Positions 26,439 to 32,900 of a stretch of 64,000 nucleotides of DNA are shown piece after piece; position 1 is the stretch's first letter, and the number at the start of each line of letters is the position of its first letter. The notes under the pieces are model-generated. The model was not told where the DNA came from. It made no database searches and worked only from the letters and a program-made list of their open reading frames with translations. The stretch comes from Candidula unifasciata (taxonomy: Eukaryota > Mollusca > Gastropoda > Stylommatophora > Geomitridae), in assembly GCA_905116865.2 (NCBI GenBank), contig CAJHNH020008552.1, positions 249,507 to 313,506 on the forward strand, written 5' to 3'. The position numbers were made by a program, and so were the translations under genes.

Positions 26439-27649
26439 GGTGTTATTTGAAGAAAAAGGAGGAAAAGAAGAAATTAAAATGGCAACATCAAGAAACTGAC
26501 ATGACAAAATTAATATACACTTATTCAACAGGCAGAAGATGAGAAAGATGACGGGTTTTGGGTACTAATGTTCCGTCGATACACCGGGCAAGGGTTTTGT
26601 TATTGTATGTTTAAATGGGTGCCCTGGGAAGTAACAGCAGCCAGAATCATGTTGTCCATTGATGGCTGATTGGTCTGTAGAAATACAATTCTAGAATTGT
26701 ATGCCTGATGTACCGCTTGTGTAAAAAGGTATCTTCATTTACTAAAGGATTTAGACATGGAAAAAGAATGGTCAACAGAGAGTAACTATATCTCTAAAGT
26801 GAAGAGAGAGAGAGAGAGAAAGACAGAGGCAGTTCTGTCAATAACAAAAATGTATTTTTTTTTTCAATTCATTTCTTTAGGTGATGTTCTGAGTCTTATG
26901 TGTGTGTGTAAGTTATATTAATTTTTAACTCAAGTTTTAAATTATTTTGTAACTTTATAGTTTTATATTATTTTTTTAACTTAACTTAGATTAATTTTTA
27001 ACTTACAAAATCAAAAACAGGCTCAGCACTTCTTCCGGTGACAAGTTTAGCCAATGAAATTGTCGACTCCAGCATAAGGATGCATGACAGTTTCTGTAGT
27101 ATGCCAGATTTACAGGAAATCACATACAGGTAGGTGGCCAGATTGTTTTAATTCACTGGATTTTTTATTTTAGTGCTCTTCTGAAAACTGCATAATTGAT
27201 TCTGTAGGACTGTTTTATTCTTTTTATTCTGTGCAGAAAAGTTACATTCACTGGGATTTGCCCCAACCAAAGGATTGGTTTTTGCAGTTTCTTGGGATGA
27301 TAGGATTAATTAATGTTTGTAGTTCCTTTTTTTTTTTTTTTCAAAGTTTATTCTGCAAGATGTGGTAATTAGGCCTGTCCACACCATTCTGTCTCATTCA
27401 GTGTGTAGAAAAATCATGTTTTAGTGAAAAACATAAGGAACTATGCCAGTAAAAAACTAATGAGTTTCTCAACCAAATATTTTCTTCTTCAGATCACATT
27501 CAGCTTGTTGCTATGGCCAGCGAATGGTCAACACTGAGACTTACTTCCAGATTGGCCTGCCTCGGATGTCGGCAGGAATATGTCCTCCGAATGACAAGAC
27601 ATTCTGTCTGGATCAGATGGCAGAGAAGATTTTACAAAATGACAAGTAA
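5661..27649 (+). CDS. HPS4: HPS4 orthologue, BLOC-3 complex subunit (start exon not found)
   Basis: Exons: 5661-5754, 6973-7119, 9144-9251, 11399-11527, 14391-14485, 15112-15178, 17804-17828, 18527-21117, 23615-23695, 25248-25305, 27021-27129, 27493-27649 (TAA at 27647). All eleven introns are GT-AG and every phase fits, giving about 1219 codons; vertebrate HPS4 has about 700. Identification rests on HPS4-like blocks in order: [18 protein letters not shown] and ILYFYPGF (first longin), [20 protein letters not shown] (second longin), and [20 protein letters not shown] near the C-terminus (third longin). HPS4 with HPS1 forms BLOC-3, the exchange factor for Rab32/Rab38 in lysosome-related organelle biogenesis. 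The first exon found starts at the third base of a codon, so an upstream coding exon with the ATG is missing; human HPS4 has only about a dozen residues before this block. Introns are full of SINEs, LINE relics and DNA elements. The extra length lies in one exon, described separately. Confidence 0.93.
5755..6072. repeat. HPS4 intron: purine-rich (GA/GGA) low-complexity tract
   Basis: From about 5786 to 6000 the + strand is nearly all A and G (GAGAGGGAGAG, GGGAGGGAGG). A SINE family A head fragment on the + strand (TGGGTTCCAAGGCCCTATTG) follows at about 6041-6065. Confidence 0.6.
6073..6390 (-). mobile_element. SINE family A, minus copy, with expanded (GAA)n tail
   Basis: Reading the minus strand, the body holds GCAGATGCACT (complement of the family's GTGCATCTGCCTGAGAGG), the CAGAAGTGG block and the TTTACAG...GTGAAC 3' end. 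It then runs into about 25 perfect GAA triplets (TTC on +, about 6080-6157). The tail is far longer than in other copies, so the SINE tail has become a microsatellite. Confidence 0.8.
6482..6830 (+). mobile_element. SINE family A copy fused tail-to-tail with an inverted SINE head
   Basis: 6482-6745 is a + strand copy: AGACCCACTGCCTCC, GGTCAGAGTGCATCTGCCTG, CAAAACTCAGG, then a GAAGAAGAAAAAC tail. Directly after it, 6746-6830 is the head of the same family on the minus strand (complement of CTGTGTGGGTTCCAGGGCCC), with its internal C-tract expanded to a C-run near 6779-6795. Confidence 0.72.
7370..7610. mobile_element. LINE 3' relic (+) followed by SINE family D (-)
   Basis: 7370-7480 (+) carries GGAGATGGGTGATATCTGCA, then a variant of GCAAGGGCTCGGAACGCTGA, matching the end of the LINE relic at 13860-13925. 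7485-7610 matches SINE family D (compare 35700-35790): reading the minus strand it is a tRNA-like head with GATTCCTGATTTAGGTGATC. Confidence 0.6.
7611..8029. other. HPS4 intron, nothing recognised
   Basis: AT-rich intron sequence. I found no repeat match and no exon-like frame with splice sites. Confidence 0.35.
8030..8390. repeat. Purine-rich minisatellite (~66-70-bp unit, ~5 copies)
   Basis: Units of GTCYGGGCAAGTGAAGAAAG followed by AAGAAGATGAGAAGAAGA-type sequence repeat across the tract. It lies in an HPS4 intron. The conserved GTCCGGACAAG/GTCTGGGCAAG island every ~68 bp shows it is more than a plain GAA microsatellite. Confidence 0.7.
8470..8890 (+). mobile_element. LINE reverse-transcriptase C-terminal relic with frameshift
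   Basis: One frame reads [19 protein letters not shown] and RRWRWIGHT. After a stop or frameshift near 8660 the next frame continues [40 protein letters not shown] and LCSFGG, a classic LINE C-terminus. It ends in GGCGGAAGAAGAAGAAT, i.e. a short (GAA)n tail like that of SINE family A. Confidence 0.82.
8933..9092 (+). mobile_element. SINE family A, partial
   Basis: GAAGTCGGAGTGCATCTACC, a AAACTCAGGTTCTAC block and AATAACCAGAATTTC are followed by a degraded 3' end and AAAGAAGAAGAAAAC. It ends about 50 bp before HPS4 exon 9144-9251. Confidence 0.68.
9408..9552. repeat. 33-bp tandem repeat, ~4 copies
   Basis: ATACCATATAATAGAAGATC followed by AAAAATATAATAG repeats, with an extra internal 19-bp duplication. 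It directly precedes a SPIN insertion. Confidence 0.75.
9604..9790. mobile_element. SPIN-like hAT non-autonomous element, copy 1 (187 bp)
   Basis: Begins CAGCGGTTTTCAAGCTATGG, contains CACAGGGGTCGCCTAAGACC, GAAAACACAGATTTA and GAAGTAGCAAAAA...TTTTATGGTTG, and ends GGTTGAGAATCACTG. Order and motifs match the short non-autonomous SPIN elements of the hAT superfamily. Flanks are ATCTAGAG (9596-9603) and GTCTAGAG (9791-9798), an 8-bp target duplication with one mismatch, as expected for hAT. No transposase inside. Confidence 0.88.
10140..10440. mobile_element. Two LINE tail relics head to head
   Basis: 10140-10265 on the minus strand matches the LINE relic end at 43085-43180 (shared GGGCTCACAGTCTA and a GAATTCAGTCCAGCA-type block). 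10290-10420 on + reads [20 protein letters not shown], an RNase H C-terminal zinc-knuckle-like segment as found at the end of some LINE ORF2 proteins. Confidence 0.6.
10757..10938 (+). mobile_element. SINE family A, subfamily B
   Basis: Shares the 5' head (TGGGTTCTGGTGACCCATTT) with family A but has a different 3' half: GCAAATATCACGGCTTTGCTG, then AAACAGGCACAGTG, ending GAAAAGAAGAAGAG. The same alternative 3' half occurs at 36630-36722, 41230-41296 and, on the minus strand, 51959-52172. Confidence 0.65.
10939..11369 (+). mobile_element. SINE family A split by a LINE RNase H fragment
   Basis: 10939-11085 is the first part of a SINE, up to CAGTTCTGGAACAAAACTC. 11318-11369 resumes the SINE (AAACTAAAGTTCAGAAGTGG, then ATGAACAACTAAAACTCTG). 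Between them, 11086-11317 (+) encodes [20 protein letters not shown] and ends [13 protein letters not shown] with stop and a GAAGAAGAAGAAG tail, the end of an RNase H-bearing LINE. The broken SINE ends about 30 bp before the acceptor of HPS4 exon 11399-11527. Confidence 0.78.
11711..11946 (+). mobile_element. SINE family A copy
   Basis: CCCGACAAGCATGCTGTAAA, GCGACTAATTAAG, TGCATCAGCCTGAGAGATGA, CAGAAGTTGACGAACAACCA, AGAGTTTACAGTCCGTGAAC and GCGAAGATAAAG follow the family order. It is preceded and followed by fragments of family C (TGGCATGACC...AAGTGTTGATTGGTCT at 11651-11682 and 11950-11983). Confidence 0.8.
11990..12755. other. HPS4 intron, largely unassigned
   Basis: A short block (AATCAAGAATTGACATCACTG, 12080-12100) recurs at 40765-40785, so part is an unclassified dispersed repeat. 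The rest shows no convincing exon or repeat. Confidence 0.35.
12764..12961. mobile_element. SPIN-like hAT non-autonomous element, copy 2 (198 bp, perfect TSD)
   Basis: Starts CAGCGGTTCTCAACCTGTGG, has CCACAGGGGTCACCTAAGAC, GGAAAACACATATTC, GAAGTAGCAACGAAAATAAT and TTTTATGGTTGGGGGTCACC, and ends GAAAGCTGAGAACGACTG. The 8-bp target duplication CTGTAAAG is perfect (12756-12763 and 12962-12969). Terminal inverted repeats are CAGCGGTTCTCA and its imperfect complement. Close to what I know of SPIN short elements; no coding capacity. Confidence 0.93.
13075..13460 (+). mobile_element. LINE reverse-transcriptase C-terminal relic
   Basis: Frame fragments read [40 protein letters not shown] and [13 protein letters not shown]. 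Another frame continues [20 protein letters not shown] sequence and a decayed tail ending AAGAAAAAGAAGAAT. Stops and frame changes mark it as dead. Confidence 0.78.
13505..13940 (+). mobile_element. LINE reverse-transcriptase C-terminal relic, (GAA)n tail
   Basis: Starts with [16 protein letters not shown] (the Y-C/G-x-E-x-W thumb motif). Later decayed frames hold an EHFERMS and GRPRRQW-like stretch. The end reads GGTGATATCTGCAGCAGTGA, then GGCTCGGAACGCTGAAGAAG with five GAA units. Confidence 0.75.
14790..14990 (-). mobile_element. SINE family C fragment, then 20-bp tandem repeat
   Basis: 14790-14900 on the minus strand is the family C body (complement of AAATGACC...TGGCTCACAGGTTGAGCCAG, then AAGTAAAGGTGGCTGATG). 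14928-14998 carries three to four copies of CAAGATAATATATGGCAACA. Confidence 0.6.
15328..15560 (+). mobile_element. SINE family C copy (tRNA-like head)
   Basis: The head AGTGATATAGTGGCTAGATG with a B-box-like GTTGTAGGTTCAAATCTGTG is followed by the family body: CTTCCAAGTCACACCAGCCT, AAAATGGGTA, GTAAAGACGGCTGACGTGAT. Located in the 15179-17803 HPS4 intron. Confidence 0.72.
15672..17103. repeat. 77-bp minisatellite, ~19 copies, in an HPS4 intron
   Basis: GGTGTCTAGAGAAGGCTRTG, ACAGCCGAGAAGATTGAGGG, TGTTAGAGGCAGTGGTCATC and ACAGGAAGGAGTTAACA form a unit of about 76-77 bp that recurs without interruption. Starts of TCTAGAGAAG at 15681, 15758 and 15834 give the period. One unit near 16740-16790 and one near 16220-16290 are rearranged. 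Confidence 0.92.
17104..17803. other. HPS4 intron, AT-rich, nothing recognised
   Basis: No repeat match or exon signal beyond the acceptor of the 25-nt exon at its end. Confidence 0.4.
17804..17828 (+). CDS. HPS4: HPS4 micro-exon, 25 nt
   Basis: Acceptor CATGTACTTTCAG and donor GTGAGA bound 25 nt coding FPCVEANS plus one base. It is needed to reconcile phases: the exon before (ending 15178) ends on a codon boundary, while the exon after (18527) begins with two bases of a codon. With this exon the frame reads [27 protein letters not shown] without a break. It lies at the end of the second longin region, just before the disordered segment. Confidence 0.8.
18049..18315 (+). mobile_element. Long G-run joined to a SINE family A copy
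   Basis: A ~26-nt G homopolymer (about 18050-18075) is followed by CCCAACAAGCATGTTGTAAA, TCAGAGTGCATCTGACTGAG, CTCAAGTTCTGCC, CAGAAGTGGCAGAACAACCA and GATGAACATGAAGAAGAAGA, i.e. the + strand SINE. Confidence 0.78.
18527..21117 (+). CDS. HPS4: HPS4 giant exon (2591 nt) coding a long disordered linker
   Basis: One uninterrupted 863-codon exon. It opens with a conserved-looking segment ([28 protein letters not shown]) and closes with another ([32 protein letters not shown]) that begins the C-terminal region. Between them (roughly residues 30-820 of the exon) the sequence is rich in Ser, Asn, Gln, Asp and Thr with no obvious fold. Around 19080-19480 there are degenerate ~10-residue repeats of the type SPSPSQDSS. 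The donor at 21118 is GTAAGC; read-through would continue into a SINE C copy. Vertebrate HPS4 has a shorter acidic/Ser/Pro-rich linker at the same place, so the expansion explains most of the extra length. Confidence 0.9.
21190..21605 (-). mobile_element. SINE family C copies (one full, one partial)
   Basis: 21190-21417 on the minus strand is a nearly full copy: tRNA-like head GGGAGCCGCCATGATGTAGT, B-box-like GGTCATGGGCTCAAATCCAA, then the CCCAGGTTGATACAGCC body. 21520-21605 is a partial copy with GGGACCCAGCCTTAAATAGG on the minus strand. Confidence 0.75.
21670..21942 (+). mobile_element. SINE family A copy
   Basis: Head CCATGTGTTTTCCAGAAATA, then GACCCACTGTTCCCT, AAAGTGCATCTGCCTGAGAG, GCAAGTAACCAACAGTCTGC, GGGAGAACAACCAGAACTTT and CGTGAACACAAAGACGAAGA. 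It lies in the intron after the giant exon. Confidence 0.78.
22213..23158 (-). mobile_element. Mariner (Tc1/mariner) relic with perfect 32-bp TIRs
   Basis: 22213-22244 (CAAGGTCCGACAATTAAGTA, then ATGAGACTGATT) is the exact reverse complement of 23127-23158. On the minus strand, decayed frames match a mariner transposase: helix-turn-helix region [24 protein letters not shown], then [20 protein letters not shown] and [13 protein letters not shown], and a C-terminal [15 protein letters not shown]. The middle, including the DDD/E catalytic core, is largely deleted (element only 946 bp) and several stops are present. Flanks are TA on the left and TG on the right, so the TA duplication is decayed on one side. 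Confidence 0.9.
23230..23600. other. HPS4 intron with weak dispersed-repeat similarity
   Basis: GTGTTTTTCGTTGGCACAGG, AGCAGAGCAACTATGGGGTG resembles the end of the ~540-bp dispersed repeat at 44455-44985 and 59635-60165. The matching left part may lie before the mariner (22030-22212), which would make the mariner a nested insertion; similarity is weak. Confidence 0.35.
23935..24245 (+). mobile_element. LINE reverse-transcriptase C-terminal relic
   Basis: The DNA follows the LINE at 28860-29180: AGGCTGGAACAAGGCTGTGC, GAAAGACAAAGAATGAAGTG, GTTGAACATGTGGGTGG and GATGGATAGATGGTGCAAC. Stops in all frames; ends near GACAGAAGAAGACG. Confidence 0.75.
24246..25247. other. HPS4 intron, one SINE C fragment, otherwise unassigned
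   Basis: 24577-24735 on the minus strand resembles family C (complement of CTAAGTCAACCCAGGCTAGA). A TACCAGCACCTTTTTTCTAG-type element recurs in short form at 24980 and 25070. The remainder shows nothing I recognise. Confidence 0.4.
25404..26262. mobile_element. Cluster of four SINE copies in the HPS4 intron
   Basis: 25404-25455 is a family C head (+). 25478-25790 is family A (-), whose 3' end carries a 33-bp unit (CTTTGGCGAAAGGTTCTGGT, TTTTGGTCCACAA) repeated three times. 25812-25965 is a family C body (+). 25976-26262 is a second family A copy (-) with CTTCTTCTTC tail and the head complement CCAGAACCCACACAGG. Confidence 0.75.
26275..26735 (+). mobile_element. SINE family C split by a long G-run segment
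   Basis: 26275-26395 holds the head with GGTCTTGTGTTCAAATCTGC and CCTGTTCAACCCAACCTAAA. 26401-26437 is a G homopolymer with one TT interruption. 26600-26735 resumes family C-like body: GGGTGCCCTGGGAAGTAACA, GCAGCCAGAATCATGTTG and GGCTGATTGGTCTGTAGAAA. Confidence 0.6.
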
Positions 27650-27672
27650 TTTTCCAGAGGGAGATATGTCAA

Positions 27673-27678
27673 AATAAA
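27673..27678 (+). promoter_or_regulatory. Candidate polyadenylation signal AATAAA of HPS4
   Basis: AATAAA occurs 24 nt after the HPS4 stop codon. A LINE relic begins almost at once downstream, so the native 3' UTR may be very short or disrupted. Motif only; no other support. Confidence 0.35.
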
Positions 27679-27689
27679 CCAAGAGTTTG

Positions 27690-28085
27690 ATATGTCGTAG
27701 ACCAGGTTACCTGTGAAATGCACTATCTCCTTAAGGTCGCTCATAACACTAGAAGAGACAGAGTTATGAATACCAGCATTAGAGAGAAAGTTAGAATAAG
27801 TCCGTGTCTGAATTATATTGACAGACAAAGAATGAATCGGTTCAGCCATCTAGTGAGAATGCGGCCAAACTAAGCTGCATATGAGATCTTTAATGACAGA
27901 ACATCTGGAAGGAAGACAAGGGGAAGACTAAGAAAGAGACAGGTAAGTTATGTATCAGAAACCTGCAAAAAGATGAACAAATCCAAAACCCAAGCCACCC
28001 GAGAAGCACAAGACAAATACAGAAAACCATGACCCTTGGCTACAGACTGGTATCAGTGAGACGACAAAAGAAGAAGAAGATGGAC
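27690..28085 (+). mobile_element. LINE reverse-transcriptase C-terminal relic
   Basis: Same family as 28628-29200: ACCTGTGAAATGCACTATCT, ACTAGAAGAGACAGAGTTAT, GACAGACAAAGAATGAATCG, then AGACAAAAGAAGAAGAAGAT tail. Decayed in every frame. Confidence 0.78.
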
Positions 28086-28320
28086 CAAATTAAACCGGTG
28101 ACAGAATTCTTACAGAGATTAACTTGCAGTGGTGCACTGCATAACATGTCATTCAGTGACAGAGTGCATCTGTGATGGTCTCATAAGAGTATACGTTTTA
28201 TACCAAATTTTTACCATACGTTTGTTATATTTATATGTTTTCAATACATAAGTACTAACTATTTGGGTAGAGCTGTCTACTGTATCAATATTTAATATGT
28301 CATATAGCATTATTACTCAT

Positions 28321-28627
28321 GAATGGGTTCCAGGCTTCATTTTAGGAGAGAGAAAAAGAATAGACCAACAGCAGCCCCCCCCCCCCCCCCCCCACCCCCC
28401 AAGCTTGTCATAAAAGGTGCCCAAACAGGGGTGTTTCAATGGAAGTTGGAGTGCATCTGCCTGAGAGTCGAGGAACCAACAGTCCACATAGAAATAAGCC
28501 ATATCTGTATAACGGATCTGCATGCAGAACTCACAGTCTAGAACAAAGACCAAGGTCCAGAAGAGGACGAACAACCAGAACTTGCTGCAAAAATGTGCAG
28601 CCAGTAAACACTAAGGCGAAAAAGAGT
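28321..28627 (+). mobile_element. SINE family A with expanded C-tract
   Basis: Head GAATGGGTTCCAGGCTTCAT, then AGACCAACAGCAG and a C-run (about 28374-28399) exactly where other copies have the short CTGCCTCCCCAAAAGCATG. The rest follows: GAGTGCATCTGCCTGAGAGT, CAGAACTCACAGTCTAGAAC, GACGAACAACCAGAAC and CAGTAAACACTAAGGCGAAA. Confidence 0.8.
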
Positions 28628-29200
28628 TATTATGGTTTGTCCATAGACTCGATAAAGAGATACAGGCTAGAGTTCAAAAAGCCAATGCAGTCAACTACCA
28701 ACTGGCCCCACTTCTTCGTCATCCAAAGATCTCGTTACCAGCCAAACAACGGATGATCAACAGCATTTTCATCCCTACGTTATGTTATCAGTGCCAAACG
28801 TGGACAATGAACAAATCACATATGCAAAAAATAACTACGTGTGAAATGCGATGTCTCCGAAGAGTCACCAACAATACACGAAGAGACAGAGTCACAAACG
28901 TCAGCATTAGAGACAAAGTTGGAACAAGAGCATGCATGGAACATATTGAAAGACAGAGAATGAAGTGGTTTGGCCATTTAGTAAGAATGCAACCGGATCA
29001 GATTGCCTATAAGGCCTTTTACAGTAGAACATCGGGAAGAAAGGCCAGAGGAAGACCCAGGAAAAAATGGATAGATGGAGTAGCTGAATACGGCCAGAAG
29101 ATCCAGAAAACTGTCACTCAGATCACGCGAGAGGCACAAAACAAATATTTTAAACCACGACACTGGGCTGCAACCCGGTAAAAGTGAAGAAGACAATAGA
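28628..29200 (+). mobile_element. LINE reverse-transcriptase C-terminal fragment, mostly open
   Basis: A 142-codon frame (28753-29181) reads [49 protein letters not shown] and KARGRPRKKWIDGVAEYGQK, ending ATR-stop. This is the thumb and C-terminus of a LINE reverse transcriptase; palm and endonuclease are absent. The upstream part (28628-28752) is in another frame. Ends near GTGAAGAAGAC. Confidence 0.88.
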
Positions 29201-29917
29201 TTGTTTGTCCATTGACAGAGATGAAGATAACTTGTCATCCAGTGAGATTCAGTGATTAAATGAACCTGGACAGTTTTTAGATGGTTTGTAGGGAAGATGG
29301 CAAATACGCAAGAGGAGGGGTTTGACACACTAATGTTTCTGGCTTGTCCTCATTTTGTTCTACGAGTGTAATCTCTGCTGCTTCATGAGTTGCTGCACAA
29401 TGACAGAGCATACCCCAGATAATTATCAATCTTTCATTGAAGAAAGGGCAACTTAAGTTAATAACAAGAAATTAATCTTCAGAAATGTTACTAAGAAGAT
29501 AAACAGGGGAGGGGGGGGGGGGTATGGAGCAATGTATACACACACTAAGCCTTTCTAACCATAAACCAAACAACAACAAAAAGGGGTTGTAGCTTATTAC
29601 CATCTGTCATTGTTATTGCAGAGTTTGTCAGTGAAAAAATAAAAAAAATCATTTCAAAGTGGATGAAGCATTTTCAAGTGAATAAAAAAAAGTACTTCCA
29701 AGTGGATGAATATTCTCTTGCACTTATATGTATGTTAACATGACTGCACGTGTTCATGAGTTTCTGTACAGTGTTACTTTTGCTCATTGATATTACTGTA
29801 TATCTGTAATGCTCATATGCTAGTTCAACATATTATTGTTTTATCTTATAATTACTGTACAGTGTTTTGTGGACATTTATTATGTTATTTTCTTATGTCC
29901 AGTGAATCAAAAGGTGA
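29201..29917. other. Intergenic, nothing recognised
   Basis: Unassigned sequence downstream of HPS4 with a short G-run at about 29510-29522. AT content rises toward the satellite. Confidence 0.4.
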
Positions 29918-32900
29918 AGAGCTAGTGCACTCACACAAGCTTTTAGTCTAGTGCACACATACAAGCTGTCAGTCTAGTGCACTCATACAAGCTGTCAGTC
30001 TAGTGCACTCATACAAGCTGTCAGTCCAGTGCACTTATAAATGCTGTCAGTCTGGTGCACTCATACAAGCTGTCAGTCTAGTACACTCATACAAGCTGTC
30101 AGTCCAGTGCACTCATACAAGCTGTCAGTCTAGTACACTCATACAAGCTGTCAGTCCAGTGCACTCATACAAGCTGTCAGTCTAGTTCACTCATACAAGC
30201 TGTCAGTCTAGTGCACTTATACAAGCTGTCAGTCTGGTGCACTCATACAAGCTGTCAGTCTAGTGCACTCATACAAGCTGTCAGTCTGGTGCACTTATAA
30301 ACACTGTCTGTTTAGTGCACTCATACAAGCTGTCAGTCTAGTGCACTCATACAAGATGTCAGTCTAGTGCACTCATACAAGCTGCCAGTCTAGTGCACTC
30401 ATACAAGCTGCCAGTCTAGTGCACTCATACAAGCTGTAAGTCTAGTGCGCTCATACAAGCTGTAAGTCCAGTGCACTCATACAAGCTGTCAGTCCAGTGC
30501 ACTCATACAAGCTGTCAGTCTAGTACACTCATACAAGCTGTCAGTCCAGTGCACTCATACAAGCTGTCAGTCTAGTTCACTCATACAAGCTGTCAGTCTA
30601 GTGCACTTATACAAGCTGTCAGTCTGGTGCACTCATACAAGCTGTCAGTCTAGTGCACTCATACAAGCTGTCAGTCTGGTGCACTTATACAACACTGTCT
30701 GTTTAGTGCACTCATACAAGCTGTCAGTCTAGTGCACTCATACAAGATGTCAGTCTAGTGCACTCATACAAGCTGCCAGTCTAGTGCACTCATACAAGCT
30801 GCCAGTCTAGTGCACTCACACAAGCTGTCAGTCTAGTGCGCTCATACAAGCTGTAAGTCTAGTGCGCTCATACAAGCTGTAAGTCTAGTGCGCTCATACA
30901 AGCTGTCAGTCTAGTACACTCATACAAGCTGTCAGTCCAGTGCACTCATACAAGCTGTCAGTCTAGTTCACTCATACAAGCTGTCAGTCTAGTGCACTTA
31001 TACAAGCTGTCAGTCTGGTGCACTCATACAAGCTGTCAGTCTAGTGCACTCATACAAGCTGTCAGTCTGGTGCACTTATAAAACACTGTCTGTTTAGTGC
31101 ACTCATACAAGCTGTCAGTCTAGTGCACTCATACAAGATGTCAGTCTAGTGCACTCATACAAGCTGCCAGTCTAGTGCGCTCATACAAGCTGTAAGTCTA
31201 GTGCGCTCATACAAGCTGTAAGTCTAGTGTGCTCATACAAGCTGCCAGTCTAGTGCACTCATACAAGCTGTAAGTCTAGTGCGCTCATACAAGCTGTAAG
31301 TTTTATGCACTCATACAAGCTGTCCATCTAGTACACTCATACAAGCTGTAAGTCTAGTGCACTCATACAAACTGTCAGTCTAGTGCACTTATACAAGCTG
31401 TCAGTCTAGTGCACACATACAAGCTGTCAGTCTGGTGCGCTCATACAAGCTGTCAGTCTAGTGCACTTATACAAGCTGTCAGTCTGGTGCACTCATACAA
31501 GCTGTCAGTCTAGTGCACTCATACAAGCTGTCAGTCTGGTGCACTTATACAAGCTGTCTGTTTAGTGCACTCATACAAGCTGTCAGTCTAGTACACTCAT
31601 ACAAGCTGTCAGTCCAGTGCACTCATACAAGCTGTCAGTCTAGTACACTCATACAAGCTGTCAGTCCAGTGCACTCATACAAGCTGTCAGTCTAGTTCAC
31701 TCATACAAGCTGTCAGTCTAGTGCACTTATACAAGCTGTCAGTCTGGTGCACTCATACAAGCTGTCAGTCTAGTGCACTCATACAAGCTGTCAGTCTGGT
31801 GCACTTATAAACACTGTCTGTTTAGTGCACTCATACAAGCTGTCAGTCTAGTGCACTCATACAAGATGTCAGTCTAGTGCACTCATACAAGCTGCCAGTC
31901 TAGTGCACTCATACAAGCTGCCAGTCTAGTGCACTCATACAAGCTGTAAGTCTAGTGCGCTCATACAAGCTGTAAGTCCAGTGCACTCATACAAGCTGTC
32001 AGTCCAGTGCACTCATACAAGCTGTCAGTCTAGTACACTCATACAAGCTGTCAGTCCAGTGCACTCATACAAGCTGTCAGTCTAGTTCACTCATACAAGC
32101 TGTCAGTCTAGTGCACTTATACAAGCTGTCAGTCTGGTGCACTCATACAAGCTGTCAGTCTAGTGCACTCATACAAGCTGTCAGTCTGGTGCACTTATAA
32201 ACACTGTCTGTTTAGTGCACTCATACAAGCTGTCAGTCTAGTGCACTCATACAAGATGTCAGTCTAGTGCACTCATACAAGCTGCCAGTCTAGTGCACTC
32301 ATACAAGCTGCCAGTCTAGTGCACTCACACAAGCTGTCAGTCTAGTGCGCTCATACAAGCTGTAAGTCTAGTGCGCTCATACAAGCTGTAAGTCTAGTGC
32401 GCTCATACAAGCTGTCAGTCTAGTACACTCATACAAGCTGTCAGTCCAGTGCACTCATACAAGCTGTCAGTCTAGTTCACTCATACAAGCTGTCAGTCTA
32501 GTGCACTTATACAAGCTGTCAGTCTGGTGCACTCATACAAGCTGTCAGTCTAGTGCACTCATACAAGCTGTCAGTCTGGTGCACTTATAAACACTGTCTG
32601 TTTAGTGCACTCATACAAGCTGTCAGTCTAGTGCACTCATACAAGATGTCAGTCTAGTGCACTCATACAAGCTGCCAGTCTAGTGCGCTCATACAAGCTG
32701 TAAGTCTAGTGCGCTCATACAAGCTGTAAGTCTAGTGTGCTCATACAAGCTGCCAGTCTAGTGCACTCATACAAGCTGTAAGTCTAGTGCGCTCATACAA
32801 GCTGTAAGTTTTTATGCACTCATACAAGCTGTCCATCTAGTACACTCATACAAGCTGTAAGTCTAGTGCACTCATACAAACTGTCAGTCTAGTGCACTTA

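Noticed and set aside
30003..31695. Two 60-codon open frames with HSYKLSV repeats
   Set aside because: Satellite units of 26 bp shift frame every unit; the open stretches are chance and are identical because of the 1510-bp duplication.
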